From Hoeflea_A sp965249925 (GTDB lineage Bacteria; Pseudomonadota; Alphaproteobacteria; Rhizobiales; Rhizobiaceae), in the NCBI GenBank assembly GCA_965249925.1, contig OZ252260.1, positions 5,394,001 to 5,458,000 of the forward strand: DNA of 64,000 nucleotides. Direction: 5' to 3'. The translations under genes were made by a program, and so were the position numbers. Under the pieces are notes generated by a model. It saw only the letters and a program-made list of their open reading frames with translations. It did not search any database and was not told where the DNA came from. Position 1 is the first letter of the stretch. Each line of letters begins with the position of its first letter. Below, piece after piece: positions 44,458 through 54,435 of the stretch.

Positions 44458-44461
44458 GTGA

Positions 44462-45928
44462 TTATCCGCTGTGTGCTAGCAGGGAGAGGGTCCGCGTCGC
44501 GTCCTGGCCGTCCCGGTCCGTCAAGGCCGTCGGATAGTCACCGGTGAAACAGGCATCGCAGAACTGCGGACATTCGCGGTTGCGAGAGGGTTCGTTCACG
44601 GCCCGGTAGAGACCGTCAATGCTCAGGAACGACAGGGAGTCGACCCTGATGTAATCCTGCATTTCGGCGGGTGACATCCGCGACGCGAGCAGCTTGGATT
44701 TTTCCGGCGTATCGACACCGTAGAAACAGGACGCCGTAGTCGGAGGCGAGGCGATGCGCATATGGACTTCAGCAGCCCCGGCATCCCGAACCATCTGCAC
44801 GATCTTCTGCGACGTTGTACCCCGAACGATGGAGTCGTCGACAAGCACCACCCGTTTGCCGGCGATCGCCTTGCGGTTGGCATTGTGTTTCAACTTGACG
44901 CCCATGTGCCGGATCGCCGCGGTCGGCTGGATAAACGTGCGTCCGACATAGTGATTGCGGATAATGCCCAGATCGAACGGCAAGCCGGCCTGCTGTGCAA
45001 AGCCAATCGCCGCTGGCGTGCCGGAGTCCGGCACGGGCACCACCATATCAGCGTCTACCGGGCTTTCCCGGGCCAGTTCGGCACCGATGTTCTTGCGTAC
45101 CTCGTAGACGTTGCGGCCTTCGACATTCGAATCGGGACGCGCGAAATAGACATACTCGAATATGCAGAAGCGTGGCTTGGACGGTCCGAACGGAAAGTGG
45201 CTTTCGATCCCCTGGTCGGTTATGACGATCATCTCACCCGGTTTGATGTCGCGCACAAAGCGCGCGCCGATGATGTCGAGAGCACAGGTCTCCGACGCCA
45301 GGATGAAGGCGCCGTCGAGATCGCCAAGCACCAACGGGCGAATGCCAAGCGGATCGCGAACACCGATCATTTTTTTGCCGGACAGGCCGACAAGCGAATA
45401 GGCGCCCTCCAACTGGCTGATGGCGTCGATGAACTTTTCCGCCAAGTGCCGTCGCTCGCTCATGGCGATCAGATGCAGCAGCGTTTCGGTGTCGGATGTC
45501 GAGGAGAAAATCGCGCCGCGCTGTTGCAATTCTCGCTGTTTGGTCAACGCATTGGTGATGTTGCCGTTGTGCGAAATGGCAAATCCGCCGCCGGCAAACT
45601 CGGCGAACAGTGGCTGCACATTGCGCAGTCCCTCGCCGCCGGTCGTCGAATATCGTGTATGACCGATGGCCCGGCTGCCCGGCAGGCGGTCGAGCACGGA
45701 CTGTTTGGTGAACGTGTCACCGATCAATCCGACATGGCGCTCCACGTAGAACTGCTGGCCGTCATTGGTAACGATGCCGGCGGCCTCCTGGCCTCGGTGT
45801 TGCAGGGCGTGTAGGCCCAGTGTCACCACCGCGGCGGCATCCGCCTTGCCGAAGATGCCGAAAACACCGCATTCATCGCGGAATGCGTCGCCTTCGTTAT
45901 CGGGCTTGCTATTGTTCGACTGTGCCAC
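44462..45928 (-). CDS. purF: Amidophosphoribosyltransferase
   Basis: First committed step of purine synthesis: PRPP plus glutamine to phosphoribosylamine. With the GTG at 45928 the protein has 488 residues and the nucleophile Cys20 (RDE-CGVFGIFG) is exposed after removal of a short propeptide, as in other PurF. The PRPP loop VLVDDSIVRGTT and the glutaminase segments QHRGQEAAG and HNGNITN are clear. AGGAGG lies nine bases before the GTG. A longer frame to 46078 runs through cvpA and is rejected; the actual overlap with cvpA is 20 bp. Confidence 0.96.
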   Translation of the reverse strand: MAQSNNSKPDNEGDAFRDECGVFGIFGKADAAAVVTLGLHALQHRGQEAAGIVTNDGQQFYVERHVGLIGDTFTKQSVLDRLPGSRAIGHTRYSTTGGEGLRNVQPLFAEFAGGGFAISHNGNITNALTKQRELQQRGAIFSSTSDTETLLHLIAMSERRHLAEKFIDAISQLEGAYSLVGLSGKKMIGVRDPLGIRPLVLGDLDGAFILASETCALDIIGARFVRDIKPGEMIVITDQGIESHFPFGPSKPRFCIFEYVYFARPDSNVEGRNVYEVRKNIGAELARESPVDADMVVPVPDSGTPAAIGFAQQAGLPFDLGIIRNHYVGRTFIQPTAAIRHMGVKLKHNANRKAIAGKRVVLVDDSIVRGTTSQKIVQMVRDAGAAEVHMRIASPPTTASCFYGVDTPEKSKLLASRMSPAEMQDYIRVDSLSFLSIDGLYRAVNEPSRNRECPQFCDACFTGDYPTALTDRDGQDATRTLSLLAHSG

Positions 45929-46490
45929 CGGCACGAGCCTCCTCGTCGGTTCCCGATTCACCGGCGCTGTCGCCGGTGACGCCACGCAGACGATCCAGGA
46001 TTGTCGAATCGGCGTCCTCCGGCAGGATGTTGACCAGTTGCGTGCCGATCGAATCGAGAAGCGGTTTTGATTTGGCATCAGCCACCCAGGCCGGTTGTTG
46101 CGGTCCGCTCACCAGCCAGTTGAAAAACAACATGGCCACCGCCACCAGCAGAATGCCACGCGCCGCGCCAAACAGGAATCCCAGGGTTCTGTCCAGCGCT
46201 CCGATCCGGCTGTCGATGACGAAGTCGGCGATACGCATGGTCAGAACCGATACGATAATAAGCGCCACCAGAAAAATGATGCCGGCCGATGCCACCATCG
46301 CTATCGTCGCATTGGGTGTGTATTCGGAGATATAGGGGACCAGGTCGTCATAGAAAAAGTAGGCGGCGAGCGCCGCCACCACCCACGACGCCACCGACAG
46401 GACTTCTCTGGAAAACCCGCGCACCATGGCGAGCACGGCGGAAAACAGAGTCACGCCGATAAGGATTCCATCGAGCATTGTAATGGGCAT
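45909..46490 (-). CDS. cvpA: CvpA family membrane protein
   Basis: A 193-residue protein with four predicted helices at the N-terminus (ILIGVTLFSAVLAMVRGFSREVLS is the family signature) and an acidic C-terminal tail. In E. coli cvpA is needed for colicin V production and also lies next to purF. The ATG at 46490 starts the conserved part, with GAGG ten bases upstream. Operon with purF. Confidence 0.9.
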   Translation of the reverse strand: MPITMLDGILIGVTLFSAVLAMVRGFSREVLSVASWVVAALAAYFFYDDLVPYISEYTPNATIAMVASAGIIFLVALIIVSVLTMRIADFVIDSRIGALDRTLGFLFGAARGILLVAVAMLFFNWLVSGPQQPAWVADAKSKPLLDSIGTQLVNILPEDADSTILDRLRGVTGDSAGESGTDEEARAGGTVEQ

Positions 46491-46543
46491 CGTGGTCGAA
46501 CCTCGATAGGGGCCGGTCTCGGGGACCGGCTCTGGGTGTCTCT

Positions 46544-47947
46544 CTAGTCGTCCTGCCGCGAAGCTTGTCCGGCGCGCGACCCGGCAATGCTCGCGACAAG
46601 GTCTGGCAGAGCGTCCACCATCTGCCATTGTCCTTTCGCGCGAGCCGGTAGATCCGCGGATCCACGGGGCAAAACGGCACGCCCGAAACCAAGCTTTTCA
46701 GCCTCCTTGAGGCGTTGCGCGGTATGCGCGACCGGTCGCACGGCGCCCGAGAGACTGATCTCGCCGAAATAGACGGTATCGGCTGGAAGAGCAAGTCCGG
46801 CGAGTGATGAAACCAGTGCAGAAGCGACGGCCATATCCGCCGCCGGTTCGTTGATTCGATAACCGCCGGCAACATTGAGATAAACGTCATGCTGACCGAG
46901 CCGGACGCTGCAGTGTGCCTCAAGCACGGCGAGGATCATCGACAGCCGTGCGGCATCCCAGCCGACGACCGCACGGCGCGGTGTGCCCAGCGATGATGGG
47001 GCCACCAGGGCCTGAACCTCCACCAACACCGGACGCGTGCCCTCCATCCCGGCGAAGACGGAAGCGCCCGGGGCATTTTGATTGCGTTCGCCGAGGAAAA
47101 GCTCGGACGGATTGGCAACCTCGCGCAGCCCCTTGTCGGACATCTCGAAGACGCCGATTTCATCGGTCGGTCCGAAGCGGTTCTTGACGGTGCGCAGAAT
47201 CCGGTAGTGATGGCCGCGGTCGCCCTCGAAGTAAAGCACCGCATCGACCATGTGCTCGACCACCCGGGGACCGGCGATCTGTCCCTCTTTGGTCACGTGT
47301 CCGACGAGGACCACCGCCGCACCGGTCTGCTTGGCATAGCGGATCATCGCCTGCGCACCGGTCCGCACCTGGGTCACGGTGCCCGGTGCCGATTCGGCCA
47401 GGTCGCTCCACAGCGTCTGGATCGAATCGATGATCACCAGATCGGGCCGCTTCTCCGTCGCAAGTGTTGCCAGAATGTCTTCGACATTGGTCTCAGCGGC
47501 CAGTTGCACGTCGCAGTCGGCGGCATCGAGGCGCTGGGCGCGTAACCGCACCTGCGCCACCGCCTCTTCGCCGGAAACGTAGACCACCTGGTGACCGTTC
47601 CGCGACAGTGCGGCAGCAGCCTGCATCAGGAGCGTGGATTTGCCGATTCCCGGATCACCACCGACCAGCATCGCCGAACCGCGTACGATGCCGCCTCCGG
47701 TCACCCGGTCCAGTTCCGAGATATTCGTCCGCACCCGTGGTGCGTCCTCGATCTCGCCGGAAAGCGAGACCAGCGCTATCGGTTTACCCTTCTTGGCTTG
47801 CCGACCCGGGCCGCCCCCGATGCCGCCGCCGGGGCTGTCTTCGACGATCGTGTTCCACTCGCCGCATCCATCGCACTTTCCGGCCCACCGGGCATGCACG
47901 GTGCCACAGTTTTGACACACGAAACGGGTTTTGGGACGCGCCATCAC
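46544..47947 (-). CDS. radA: DNA repair protein RadA
   Basis: A 467-residue RecA-like branch-migration ATPase. The N-terminal zinc finger (CQNCG then CDGCGEW) is followed by Walker A GDPGIGKST, the RadA-specific KNRFG motif and a C-terminal Lon protease-like domain (VGWDAARLSMILAVLEAH, PADTVYFGEISLSGAVRPV) without a catalytic dyad I can confirm. The start overlaps the alr stop by 4 bp. Confidence 0.96.
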   Translation of the reverse strand: MMARPKTRFVCQNCGTVHARWAGKCDGCGEWNTIVEDSPGGGIGGGPGRQAKKGKPIALVSLSGEIEDAPRVRTNISELDRVTGGGIVRGSAMLVGGDPGIGKSTLLMQAAAALSRNGHQVVYVSGEEAVAQVRLRAQRLDAADCDVQLAAETNVEDILATLATEKRPDLVIIDSIQTLWSDLAESAPGTVTQVRTGAQAMIRYAKQTGAAVVLVGHVTKEGQIAGPRVVEHMVDAVLYFEGDRGHHYRILRTVKNRFGPTDEIGVFEMSDKGLREVANPSELFLGERNQNAPGASVFAGMEGTRPVLVEVQALVAPSSLGTPRRAVVGWDAARLSMILAVLEAHCSVRLGQHDVYLNVAGGYRINEPAADMAVASALVSSLAGLALPADTVYFGEISLSGAVRPVAHTAQRLKEAEKLGFGRAVLPRGSADLPARAKGQWQMVDALPDLVASIAGSRAGQASRQDD

Positions 47948-49143
47948 TCCACCCCGTCAGCGTCGTCGCGCAGATAATGGCGCCGAAAACGTGCACCCAG
48001 CGAAGTCAGCATTTCATAATCGATTGTGCCGGCAGCGTCAGCAACAGACTGCAGCGGCATGTGTTCGCCGAAAAGTTCGATAAAGTCACCTGCACGCAGG
48101 GCCGCGCGCGGAAGTCCGGTGATATCGAATACCGTCAGGTCCATGGTAACACGACCGACAATCGGCAATCGCTGACCGCACGCATAGCCATATGCGCCCT
48201 CTGATCCATCGGCACGAAGCGGGATTCCGGCTCCCGACAGCGACCGCATGTAGCCGTCGGCATAGCCGATCGAGCAAACGGCGAGCCGGCTGTCGCGTGT
48301 TAACGTGGCAGCGGCGCCATAACCGACGGTCTCGCCGCGCCGCGCCTCGTGGATGGCGATGATGCGGGATTCGGCCGTGGCCACCGGCCGCAAGCTGCTT
48401 CCGCCGGCGCTCAAGGCCTGTCCGCCATACAGAGATATTCCCGGGCGCGTCAGATCGAAACCGAATGAACTGCCGAGCAGGATTCCCGCTGAGTTCGCGA
48501 GGCTTGCATCGATCCCCTCAAACACCGCGGCAATCTCGGCAAACCGGTCGCGCTGCTGCGCATTCATCGGATGATCCGGCTCGTCGGCACACGCCAGATG
48601 GCTCATGATCAGCACGGGCGAAAAACCCGCAGGGCGAGTGACGTCGTTACCCAGCAGAAGTGCTTCTTCGAAGGAGATCCCGAGACGGTGCATGCCGGTG
48701 TCCACCTGCAACGCGCATGGATGCTCGCCGTTTTCGATGCAGCCGCGGGTCCACAGCGCGACGTGTTCCATCGAGGCCAGCACTGGGACCAGATCGGCCG
48801 CCCGGCAAGCCGATTCGATGCCCGGCAGAATGCAGTTCATGACGTAGATCCGCGCATCCGGAGCGCGCTGACGGGTGACCACGCCCTCGCGCGCGGTGGC
48901 GACGAAAAAGTCGCGGCAACCGGCCTCATAGAGCGTCTCTGTAACCTCTTCGAGACCCAAACCGTAGCCGTCCGCCTTGATCACCGCGGAGCAACGGGCC
49001 GGCGCCGACAGATCGCGAAGGGTGCGCCAGTTTTCGGCAAGTGCAACAAGGTCGATGATCAACCGGGCACCGAAGCCGTCATCCTGCGTCTCCTCCAGCC
49101 CGGATAGCCTGTCGTTCAATGGTCCTTCCGATCCGTCAGCCAA
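47944..49143 (-). CDS. alr: Alanine racemase
   Basis: Pyridoxal-phosphate enzyme making D-alanine for peptidoglycan. The PLP lysine is Lys56 in VIKADGYGLG, and the opposing catalytic Tyr is in CSIGYADGYMRS. GFDLTRPGISLYGG and MDLTVFDITG complete the family pattern. It has 399 residues, slightly longer at the N-terminus than average. Between dnaB (29 bp) and radA (overlap). Confidence 0.95.
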   Translation of the reverse strand: MADGSEGPLNDRLSGLEETQDDGFGARLIIDLVALAENWRTLRDLSAPARCSAVIKADGYGLGLEEVTETLYEAGCRDFFVATAREGVVTRQRAPDARIYVMNCILPGIESACRAADLVPVLASMEHVALWTRGCIENGEHPCALQVDTGMHRLGISFEEALLLGNDVTRPAGFSPVLIMSHLACADEPDHPMNAQQRDRFAEIAAVFEGIDASLANSAGILLGSSFGFDLTRPGISLYGGQALSAGGSSLRPVATAESRIIAIHEARRGETVGYGAAATLTRDSRLAVCSIGYADGYMRSLSGAGIPLRADGSEGAYGYACGQRLPIVGRVTMDLTVFDITGLPRAALRAGDFIELFGEHMPLQSVADAAGTIDYEMLTSLGARFRRHYLRDDADGVE

Positions 49144-49172
49144 TAGTCCCGGTCACACTGACCCAGGGGTTC

Positions 49173-50699
49173 CTATTCATGGCTGTATTGCAGATAGGAA
49201 TTGTCGGCAAGGTCGGAGAAGCGGGTGAACTCGTCCTGGAAACCCAGTGTCACGGTACCCGTCGGCCCGTGGCGCTGCTTGGCGATGATCACGTCGGCCA
49301 TGCCCCGCACCTTGGTCATCTTCTCCTCCCAACGCAGGTACTCTTCGGATTTGAGGTCGTTGGCGACCTCATCGGGATTACGGCGCGGTTCCGTGTTCTT
49401 GACGTAATACTCTTCCCGGTAAACGAACAAAACCACGTCGGCATCCTGTTCGATCGAACCGGATTCGCGCAGGTCCGACAGTTGCGGGCGTTTGTCGTCG
49501 CGGTTTTCCACCTGCCGCGACAACTGGGATAGGGCGATGACGGGGACATTCAGTTCCTTCGCCAGCGCCTTCAGGCCGGTGGTGATCTCGGTGATTTCCT
49601 GCACCCGGTTATCACCGGACTTTTTTGATGCGGTCATCAGCTGGATATAGTCGACCACCAGAAGATCCAGACCGCGCTGCCTTTTGAGCCGGCGCGCCCG
49701 CGCCGCCAGTTGGGCGATCGAAATGCCGCCGGTCTGGTCGATGTAGAACGGGGTTTTCTGCATTTCCTGAGCGCAGCCGACCAGCAGCTCGAAGTCGGCT
49801 TCCGAGATGTCACCGCGACGGATTTTCGACGACGGGATTTCGGTTTGCTCGGAAATGACACGTGTTGCCAGCTGCTCTGAAGACATCTCAAGCGAATAGA
49901 AGCCGACGACACCGCCGTTTACCGCTTTCATGCTGCCATCGGACTGTACTTCGGGCTGGAAAGCCTTGGCGATGTTATAGGCGATGTTGGTGGCCAGCGA
50001 TGTCTTGCCCATGCCCGGACGCCCGGCAAGCACAATCAGGTCGGAGGGTTGCAGGCCGCCCATTCGGGCGTCGAGCTGGCGCATGCCGGTCGACAGGCCG
50101 GAGAGACCGCCATCCCGTTGGAAGGCGGCGCCGGCCATATCGATCGCCGCCGCGACCGCATCGTTGAAGGACTGGAAGCCGCCATCGTAGCGACCGGTTT
50201 CGGCCAGCTCGAAAAGCCGCCGTTCAGCATCCTCGATCTGGTTTTGCGGCGGCATGTCCAATGGCGCATCATAGGCGATGTTGACCATGTCTTCGCCAAT
50301 GGTGATTAGAGCGCGTCGCAGAGCCAGATCGTAGATGGCACGGCCATAGTCCTCCGCGTTGATGATGGTGACCGCTTCACTGGCAAGGCGCGCCAGATAT
50401 TGCGCCACCGTCATGTCACCGACCTTCTCGTCGGCCGGCAGGAAGGTCTTGATCGTCACCGGATTGGCGGTTTTGCCCATGCGGACAATGTCACCGGCAA
50501 CCTCAAAGATCTTGCGATGCAGCGGCTCATGCATGTGGCCGGGTTTGAGGAAGTCCGAAACCCGGTAATAGGCTTCGTTGTTGACGAGAATGGCACCGAG
50601 CAGCGCTTGTTCGGCTTCGATGTTTCCAGGCGCTTCGCGAAAATGGCCGCTACCCTGATTGTTGTTCGCTTCCGTGAGCTGTCTTGCCGGATCGCTCAT
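49173..50699 (-). CDS. dnaB: Replicative DNA helicase
   Basis: Hexameric 5'-3' helicase of the replication fork, 508 residues. The N-terminal primase-interacting domain (EAEQALLGAILVNNEAYYRV) leads into the RecA fold with Walker A AGRPGMGKTSLA, the DLLVVDYIQLM Walker B region and SQLSRQVENR. The ATG at 50699 follows AGGACGG at good distance and is preferred to the ATG at 50714. No intein is present. Confidence 0.97.
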   Translation of the reverse strand: MSDPARQLTEANNNQGSGHFREAPGNIEAEQALLGAILVNNEAYYRVSDFLKPGHMHEPLHRKIFEVAGDIVRMGKTANPVTIKTFLPADEKVGDMTVAQYLARLASEAVTIINAEDYGRAIYDLALRRALITIGEDMVNIAYDAPLDMPPQNQIEDAERRLFELAETGRYDGGFQSFNDAVAAAIDMAGAAFQRDGGLSGLSTGMRQLDARMGGLQPSDLIVLAGRPGMGKTSLATNIAYNIAKAFQPEVQSDGSMKAVNGGVVGFYSLEMSSEQLATRVISEQTEIPSSKIRRGDISEADFELLVGCAQEMQKTPFYIDQTGGISIAQLAARARRLKRQRGLDLLVVDYIQLMTASKKSGDNRVQEITEITTGLKALAKELNVPVIALSQLSRQVENRDDKRPQLSDLRESGSIEQDADVVLFVYREEYYVKNTEPRRNPDEVANDLKSEEYLRWEEKMTKVRGMADVIIAKQRHGPTGTVTLGFQDEFTRFSDLADNSYLQYSHE

Positions 50700-50904
50700 C
50701 GCCGTCCTATTCATGTCTGTGTCCGCATCGAGAAGCGCAGATATACCGTCAAAGGCACGGTCAATGAATCGTTAACGCCACACCATCGGCCGCTTCCAGG
50801 AACCATGCTCGATGTTCACATGCCCCGTGTGGAAAAAACCAATATAGCTGATTCTGTTTGACTTATGGCCGGGAATCACCGCGCGCGCCGGTGCGCCCGT
50901 TCGG

Positions 50905-52191
50905 TCACTGTTTGGCTGGAGCCGTTCTTTTTTTGCGTGCCGATGCGCTGGCTCTCTTGGCTCGCCGGGGCGTGTGATCACCCTTGCCGATGTAGTCACG
51001 GGTGAACGGAACGGAACGCGGATCGAGGGCCAGTTGGATCTGGAAGACAACAAGATCCTGCCAACGGAACGCCACTTCCGACGAGGCCAGATAAAAGTCC
51101 CACATCCGGCAGAACCGTTCATCGTACAGGCGTGCCGCGTCATCCCAGTGTTGAAGAAAGCGGCTGCGCCAGGCGTTCAGGGTTTCGGCGTAGTGCATGC
51201 GCAGCACTTCGATATCGGTAATCACCAAGCCCGCCCGTTCAATCGGCGCGATAACATCCGACATGGACGGAATATAGCCCCCCGGGAAAATGTACTTCTT
51301 GATAAAACGGTTGGTGGGCGAGGGGGACTCAGACTGGCCAATCGTGTGCAGCAACATCACCCCGTCGCGTTCGAGCATGGCGGCACACTTGTCAAAATAC
51401 GTTTGATAGTGTTTTCGCCCGACATGTTCGAACATGCCGACCGAAACGATCCGGTCGAAACGCTCATCCACATGCCGATAATCCTGCAGTCGAAAATCGA
51501 CCTGCCCGGAGAATCCCTCCTCACGGGCGCGCTGCTGCGACACCTTCAGCTGTTCGTCCGACAGGGTCACTCCGGTCACCCTGGCGTTGAACTGGCGCGC
51601 CAGATGCAGCGCCATTCCGCCCCACCCAGACCCGATATCGAGCACACGAAGGTTTTCCCGATCCATTATCAGTTTCGATGCGATGTGCCGTTTCTTGGCC
51701 AGTTGCGCCTGTTCCAAATCGTCCGACGGATCCTCAAAATAGGCGCATGAATACTGCCGGTCCGGGTCGAGAAACAGATCGTACAGTTCACCGGACAAGT
51801 CGTAGTGACTTTGCACATTGCGACGCGATCGATGCAGTGTGTTAAGGGCGCCCGCGGCAACGCCCGCTTTGCGCGCGATATCAAGAAGCCTGCGGCGAAG
51901 AACCGATTGCCGGGGAGGATGTTCGCGTACGTTGCGAAAGACAAGCTCCAGAAAGGCGTACACGCCCCCCTCGGGAAAGCTGATCTCGCCATTCATGTAG
52001 CACTCGCCAACCTTGAGCCCCGGGTTCAAGGCAACATCGCGCACGGCTCTGGTGCTTTCGAACCGTAATCGGACAGGTTTTCCGGAGCCGTCGCCAAAGC
52101 GCTCTCGGGAGCCGTCGGCGAACTCGACGGTCAGGTCACCGGTTGTGATTATGCGGTCAACGAGTCTGTGGAGCAGCGCCTTCACGATCAA
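50905..52191 (-). CDS. cfa: Cyclopropane-fatty-acyl-phospholipid synthase family protein
   Basis: S-adenosylmethionine-dependent enzyme adding a methylene bridge to unsaturated phospholipid acyl chains. The SAM motif VLDIGSGWGGMALHLA, the SVGMFEHVG region and PGGYIPS identify the family; the C-terminal helix region and a Lys/Arg-rich tail follow. It is 428 residues, somewhat longer than E. coli Cfa. The first 120 residues are the usual lipid-binding domain. It interrupts the common rplI-dnaB neighbourhood. Confidence 0.9.
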   Translation of the reverse strand: MIVKALLHRLVDRIITTGDLTVEFADGSRERFGDGSGKPVRLRFESTRAVRDVALNPGLKVGECYMNGEISFPEGGVYAFLELVFRNVREHPPRQSVLRRRLLDIARKAGVAAGALNTLHRSRRNVQSHYDLSGELYDLFLDPDRQYSCAYFEDPSDDLEQAQLAKKRHIASKLIMDRENLRVLDIGSGWGGMALHLARQFNARVTGVTLSDEQLKVSQQRAREEGFSGQVDFRLQDYRHVDERFDRIVSVGMFEHVGRKHYQTYFDKCAAMLERDGVMLLHTIGQSESPSPTNRFIKKYIFPGGYIPSMSDVIAPIERAGLVITDIEVLRMHYAETLNAWRSRFLQHWDDAARLYDERFCRMWDFYLASSEVAFRWQDLVVFQIQLALDPRSVPFTRDYIGKGDHTPRRAKRASASARKKRTAPAKQ

Positions 52192-52315
52192 AACCTCAAC
52201 AATAACAAGGGTGAAGAGAAGGTCTGCTATTTATAACATCGATTCGGTAAATGACCAGTATCGCCAGACCCGGCCTCTTTGTTCCGGTTGGCTACGGTGC
52301 TGTCCGTTCATCGCC

Positions 52316-52343
52316 AAAAAAAACCCGGCGCAAGCGCCGGGCT
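52316..52343 (-). terminator. Terminator after rplI
   Basis: On the minus strand a 7-bp GC stem (CCCGGCG with CGCCGGG, 4-base loop) is followed by a run of eight T. It closes the rpsF-rplI operon. Confidence 0.8.
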
Positions 52344-52364
52344 CAAGCCGTCTTCGATCATGGA

Positions 52365-53039
52365 TTAGGCTTTGTCGGCGTCCTCGACGTCGGCCTCGGC
52401 CGCAGCCTCGGTCTCGGGCTCTCCGGCATCGGTTTCAGCGCTTTCGTCCGTCGGTTGGTCGTCTGCCTCAGTGGTGAATTCGACACCTTCCTCGAAAAGC
52501 TCCTCGGCGCTAACTTCGGCCTCTTCTTCGTCGGTTCCATAGATCGCATCGGCCGATGTCAGGTCCTCACCACGGGCTTGACGCTCAGCTTCGTCGGCAG
52601 ATCTGGCGACATTGAGCTGGACGGTCACCTCCACCTCCGCATGGAGCACGATGATCACTTCATGCAGTCCGATCGACTTGATGGGCGATCTCAGTTCGAC
52701 CTGACTGCGCCCGATCGTGAACCCTTCATCGCCAAGCAACGCGGCGACATCGCGGGCCGCAACCGAACCATAGAGCTGGCCCGTTTCGCCGGCCGCGCGA
52801 ATGACGACAAAGGATTTGCCATCCAGCTTATCGGCGACCTGCTGTGCCTCGCCGCGCCGTTCCAGGTTGCGGGCTTCCAATTGAGTGCGCTCCTGTTCGA
52901 ACCGCGCCCGGTTGGCGTCATTGGCGCGCAGGGCCTTGCCCTGGGGAAGCAGGAAATTACGGGCATAGCCGTCGCGAACTTTGACGACATCGCCCATCTG
53001 TCCGAGTTTGGCGACGCGTTCGAGTAGAATCACTTCCAT
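52365..53039 (-). CDS. rplI: 50S ribosomal protein L9
   Basis: A 224-residue L9. The N-terminal domain (MEVILLERVAKLGQMGDVVKV) and central helix are standard up to about residue 150. About 70 extra residues follow, strongly acidic (runs of Glu/Asp, Ala, Thr), typical of the tails seen in some Rhizobiales L9. Last gene of rpsF-rpsR-DUF2232-rplI. Confidence 0.96.
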   Translation of the reverse strand: MEVILLERVAKLGQMGDVVKVRDGYARNFLLPQGKALRANDANRARFEQERTQLEARNLERRGEAQQVADKLDGKSFVVIRAAGETGQLYGSVAARDVAALLGDEGFTIGRSQVELRSPIKSIGLHEVIIVLHAEVEVTVQLNVARSADEAERQARGEDLTSADAIYGTDEEEAEVSAEELFEEGVEFTTEADDQPTDESAETDAGEPETEAAAEADVEDADKA

Positions 53040-53062
53040 TTTTGGATCCTTTCAGGCTGATT

Positions 53063-54028
53063 CTATTGTGTTGGAGTGTTCGGTGGACCTGACTTTGTCA
53101 GCGGGCTGTTGCGCGCTGTCTCCAAAAGGCCGATGATCAGGAAAAACACCAGGGGCACTGTGAACAGGATGATAGCCAAATAGGCAAACCAAAGCACGAT
53201 CGGCCGCCATGGTCGGCCCCGCGTCCTGTAATGCAGCATCGCCAGACCGGACAGGATGAAACCGCCGGCGAAGGCGCCCGACAGCGCCGATCCAATCCAG
53301 CCAATCGGTCCGTTCGCGAAACTGATCAAAAGCCCGGCCCCGAATATTAGGATGGCCAGGCGCGACATACGCAAACTGGCAGGAATATCGTCGGCGGGGC
53401 GTTTGGAACGCCCGGAAACGCGAACGATCGCAGACGCCAGGTACCAACTGAAGAAAAGGAACGTGACCCAGATCATCGCCTGCGCCGCCGGCAAAAGGCG
53501 CGCCATCGTGGCAATCCAGTCTTCTCGGTCTGATGCGTCGAAAGCAATCTCCGAACCCTGCTCCTGGAACATCACATTCATCACGTCCAGGATTTCACCG
53601 ACCAGCTCTTCTCCGTAGCCGGACGCGATACCCAGAATGATCAAGGACAGGGTCACCAAGCTGCACAGGTGCAGCATCATGTCCGACAGGGGGTACCAGG
53701 CGAGTTGACCGGTTGGTCCGCCAAGTTCCTCAGCCGGTCTGGCGAGATTGGCCAGATGGGCGATCCACGCGGCCGGCACCAGGGTCGTCACGGCGAGCAT
53801 GGCTGCGGCGAGCGGAGAAACGGTTACTGCGACAATGGCAAAAGCACTGGCCACGGCGACGCTGCCGGCCGCGTTGGACCAGCCCAGACCGGCAATCAGC
53901 ACGGGAAGCGTGGCGAACAGCGACAGAATGACGGACAGCGCCGAAAAACCGCCGCCGCCCAGCATAAGAAGCGCCGAGGCCAATCCGGCCACAAGACCAA
54001 CCAGGACAGATTGTGTCGTCATGTTCAT
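53063..54028 (-). CDS. DUF2232 family membrane protein
   Basis: A 321-residue protein with about eight hydrophobic helices in two groups. DUF2232 proteins sit between rpsR and rplI in many alphaproteobacteria; function is unknown. The N-terminal ATG at 54028 has AGGACA upstream. Position in a ribosomal-protein operon suggests constitutive expression, not a ribosomal role. Confidence 0.85.
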   Translation of the reverse strand: MNMTTQSVLVGLVAGLASALLMLGGGGFSALSVILSLFATLPVLIAGLGWSNAAGSVAVASAFAIVAVTVSPLAAAMLAVTTLVPAAWIAHLANLARPAEELGGPTGQLAWYPLSDMMLHLCSLVTLSLIILGIASGYGEELVGEILDVMNVMFQEQGSEIAFDASDREDWIATMARLLPAAQAMIWVTFLFFSWYLASAIVRVSGRSKRPADDIPASLRMSRLAILIFGAGLLISFANGPIGWIGSALSGAFAGGFILSGLAMLHYRTRGRPWRPIVLWFAYLAIILFTVPLVFFLIIGLLETARNSPLTKSGPPNTPTQ

Positions 54029-54175
54029 CGGGCGCGCTGTCCTGCTCGCTAAAGCAGTTAGAGGCTGTCCGGGAAGATCGCTGGCAACAGCCCCAACTTA
54101 GGGTTTATTCTGACCTTCCGTGCCCATCACGAAAGGAGCGGCTGGGCAACTCCCAGCCGGTTCGGCGGAACGCCG

Positions 54176-54424
54176 CTACTTCACCAGATAGGGCAGAAGG
54201 CCCAGGAAGCGTGCCCGCTTGATCGCACGCGCCAGCTCTCGCTGCTTCTTTTGGCTGACGGCGGTGATGCGGGACGGCACAATTTTACCCCGCTCCGAAA
54301 TGTAGCGCTGCATAAGACGCACGTCCTTGTAATCGATCTTCGGTGCGTTAGCGCCCGAGAACGGGCATGTCTTGCGGCGGCGATGAAACGGCCTGCGGGT
54401 GGGGATCTGGTTGATGTCGACCAT
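54176..54424 (-). CDS. rpsR: 30S ribosomal protein S18
   Basis: An 82-residue S18 with the family core: CPFSGANAPKIDYKDVRLMQR, then ISERGKIVPSRITAVS and KRARFLGLLPY. It binds S6 in the small-subunit platform. 11 bp after rpsF. Confidence 0.97.
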   Translation of the reverse strand: MVDINQIPTRRPFHRRRKTCPFSGANAPKIDYKDVRLMQRYISERGKIVPSRITAVSQKKQRELARAIKRARFLGLLPYLVK

Positions 54425-54435
54425 GTCTGAACCTC

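Noticed and set aside
44762..45814. Open frame of 350 codons opposite purF.
   Set aside because: Antisense shadow of a highly conserved enzyme.
47944..50699. dnaB and radA checked for inteins or inserted elements.
   Set aside because: Both genes have normal length and uninterrupted motifs.
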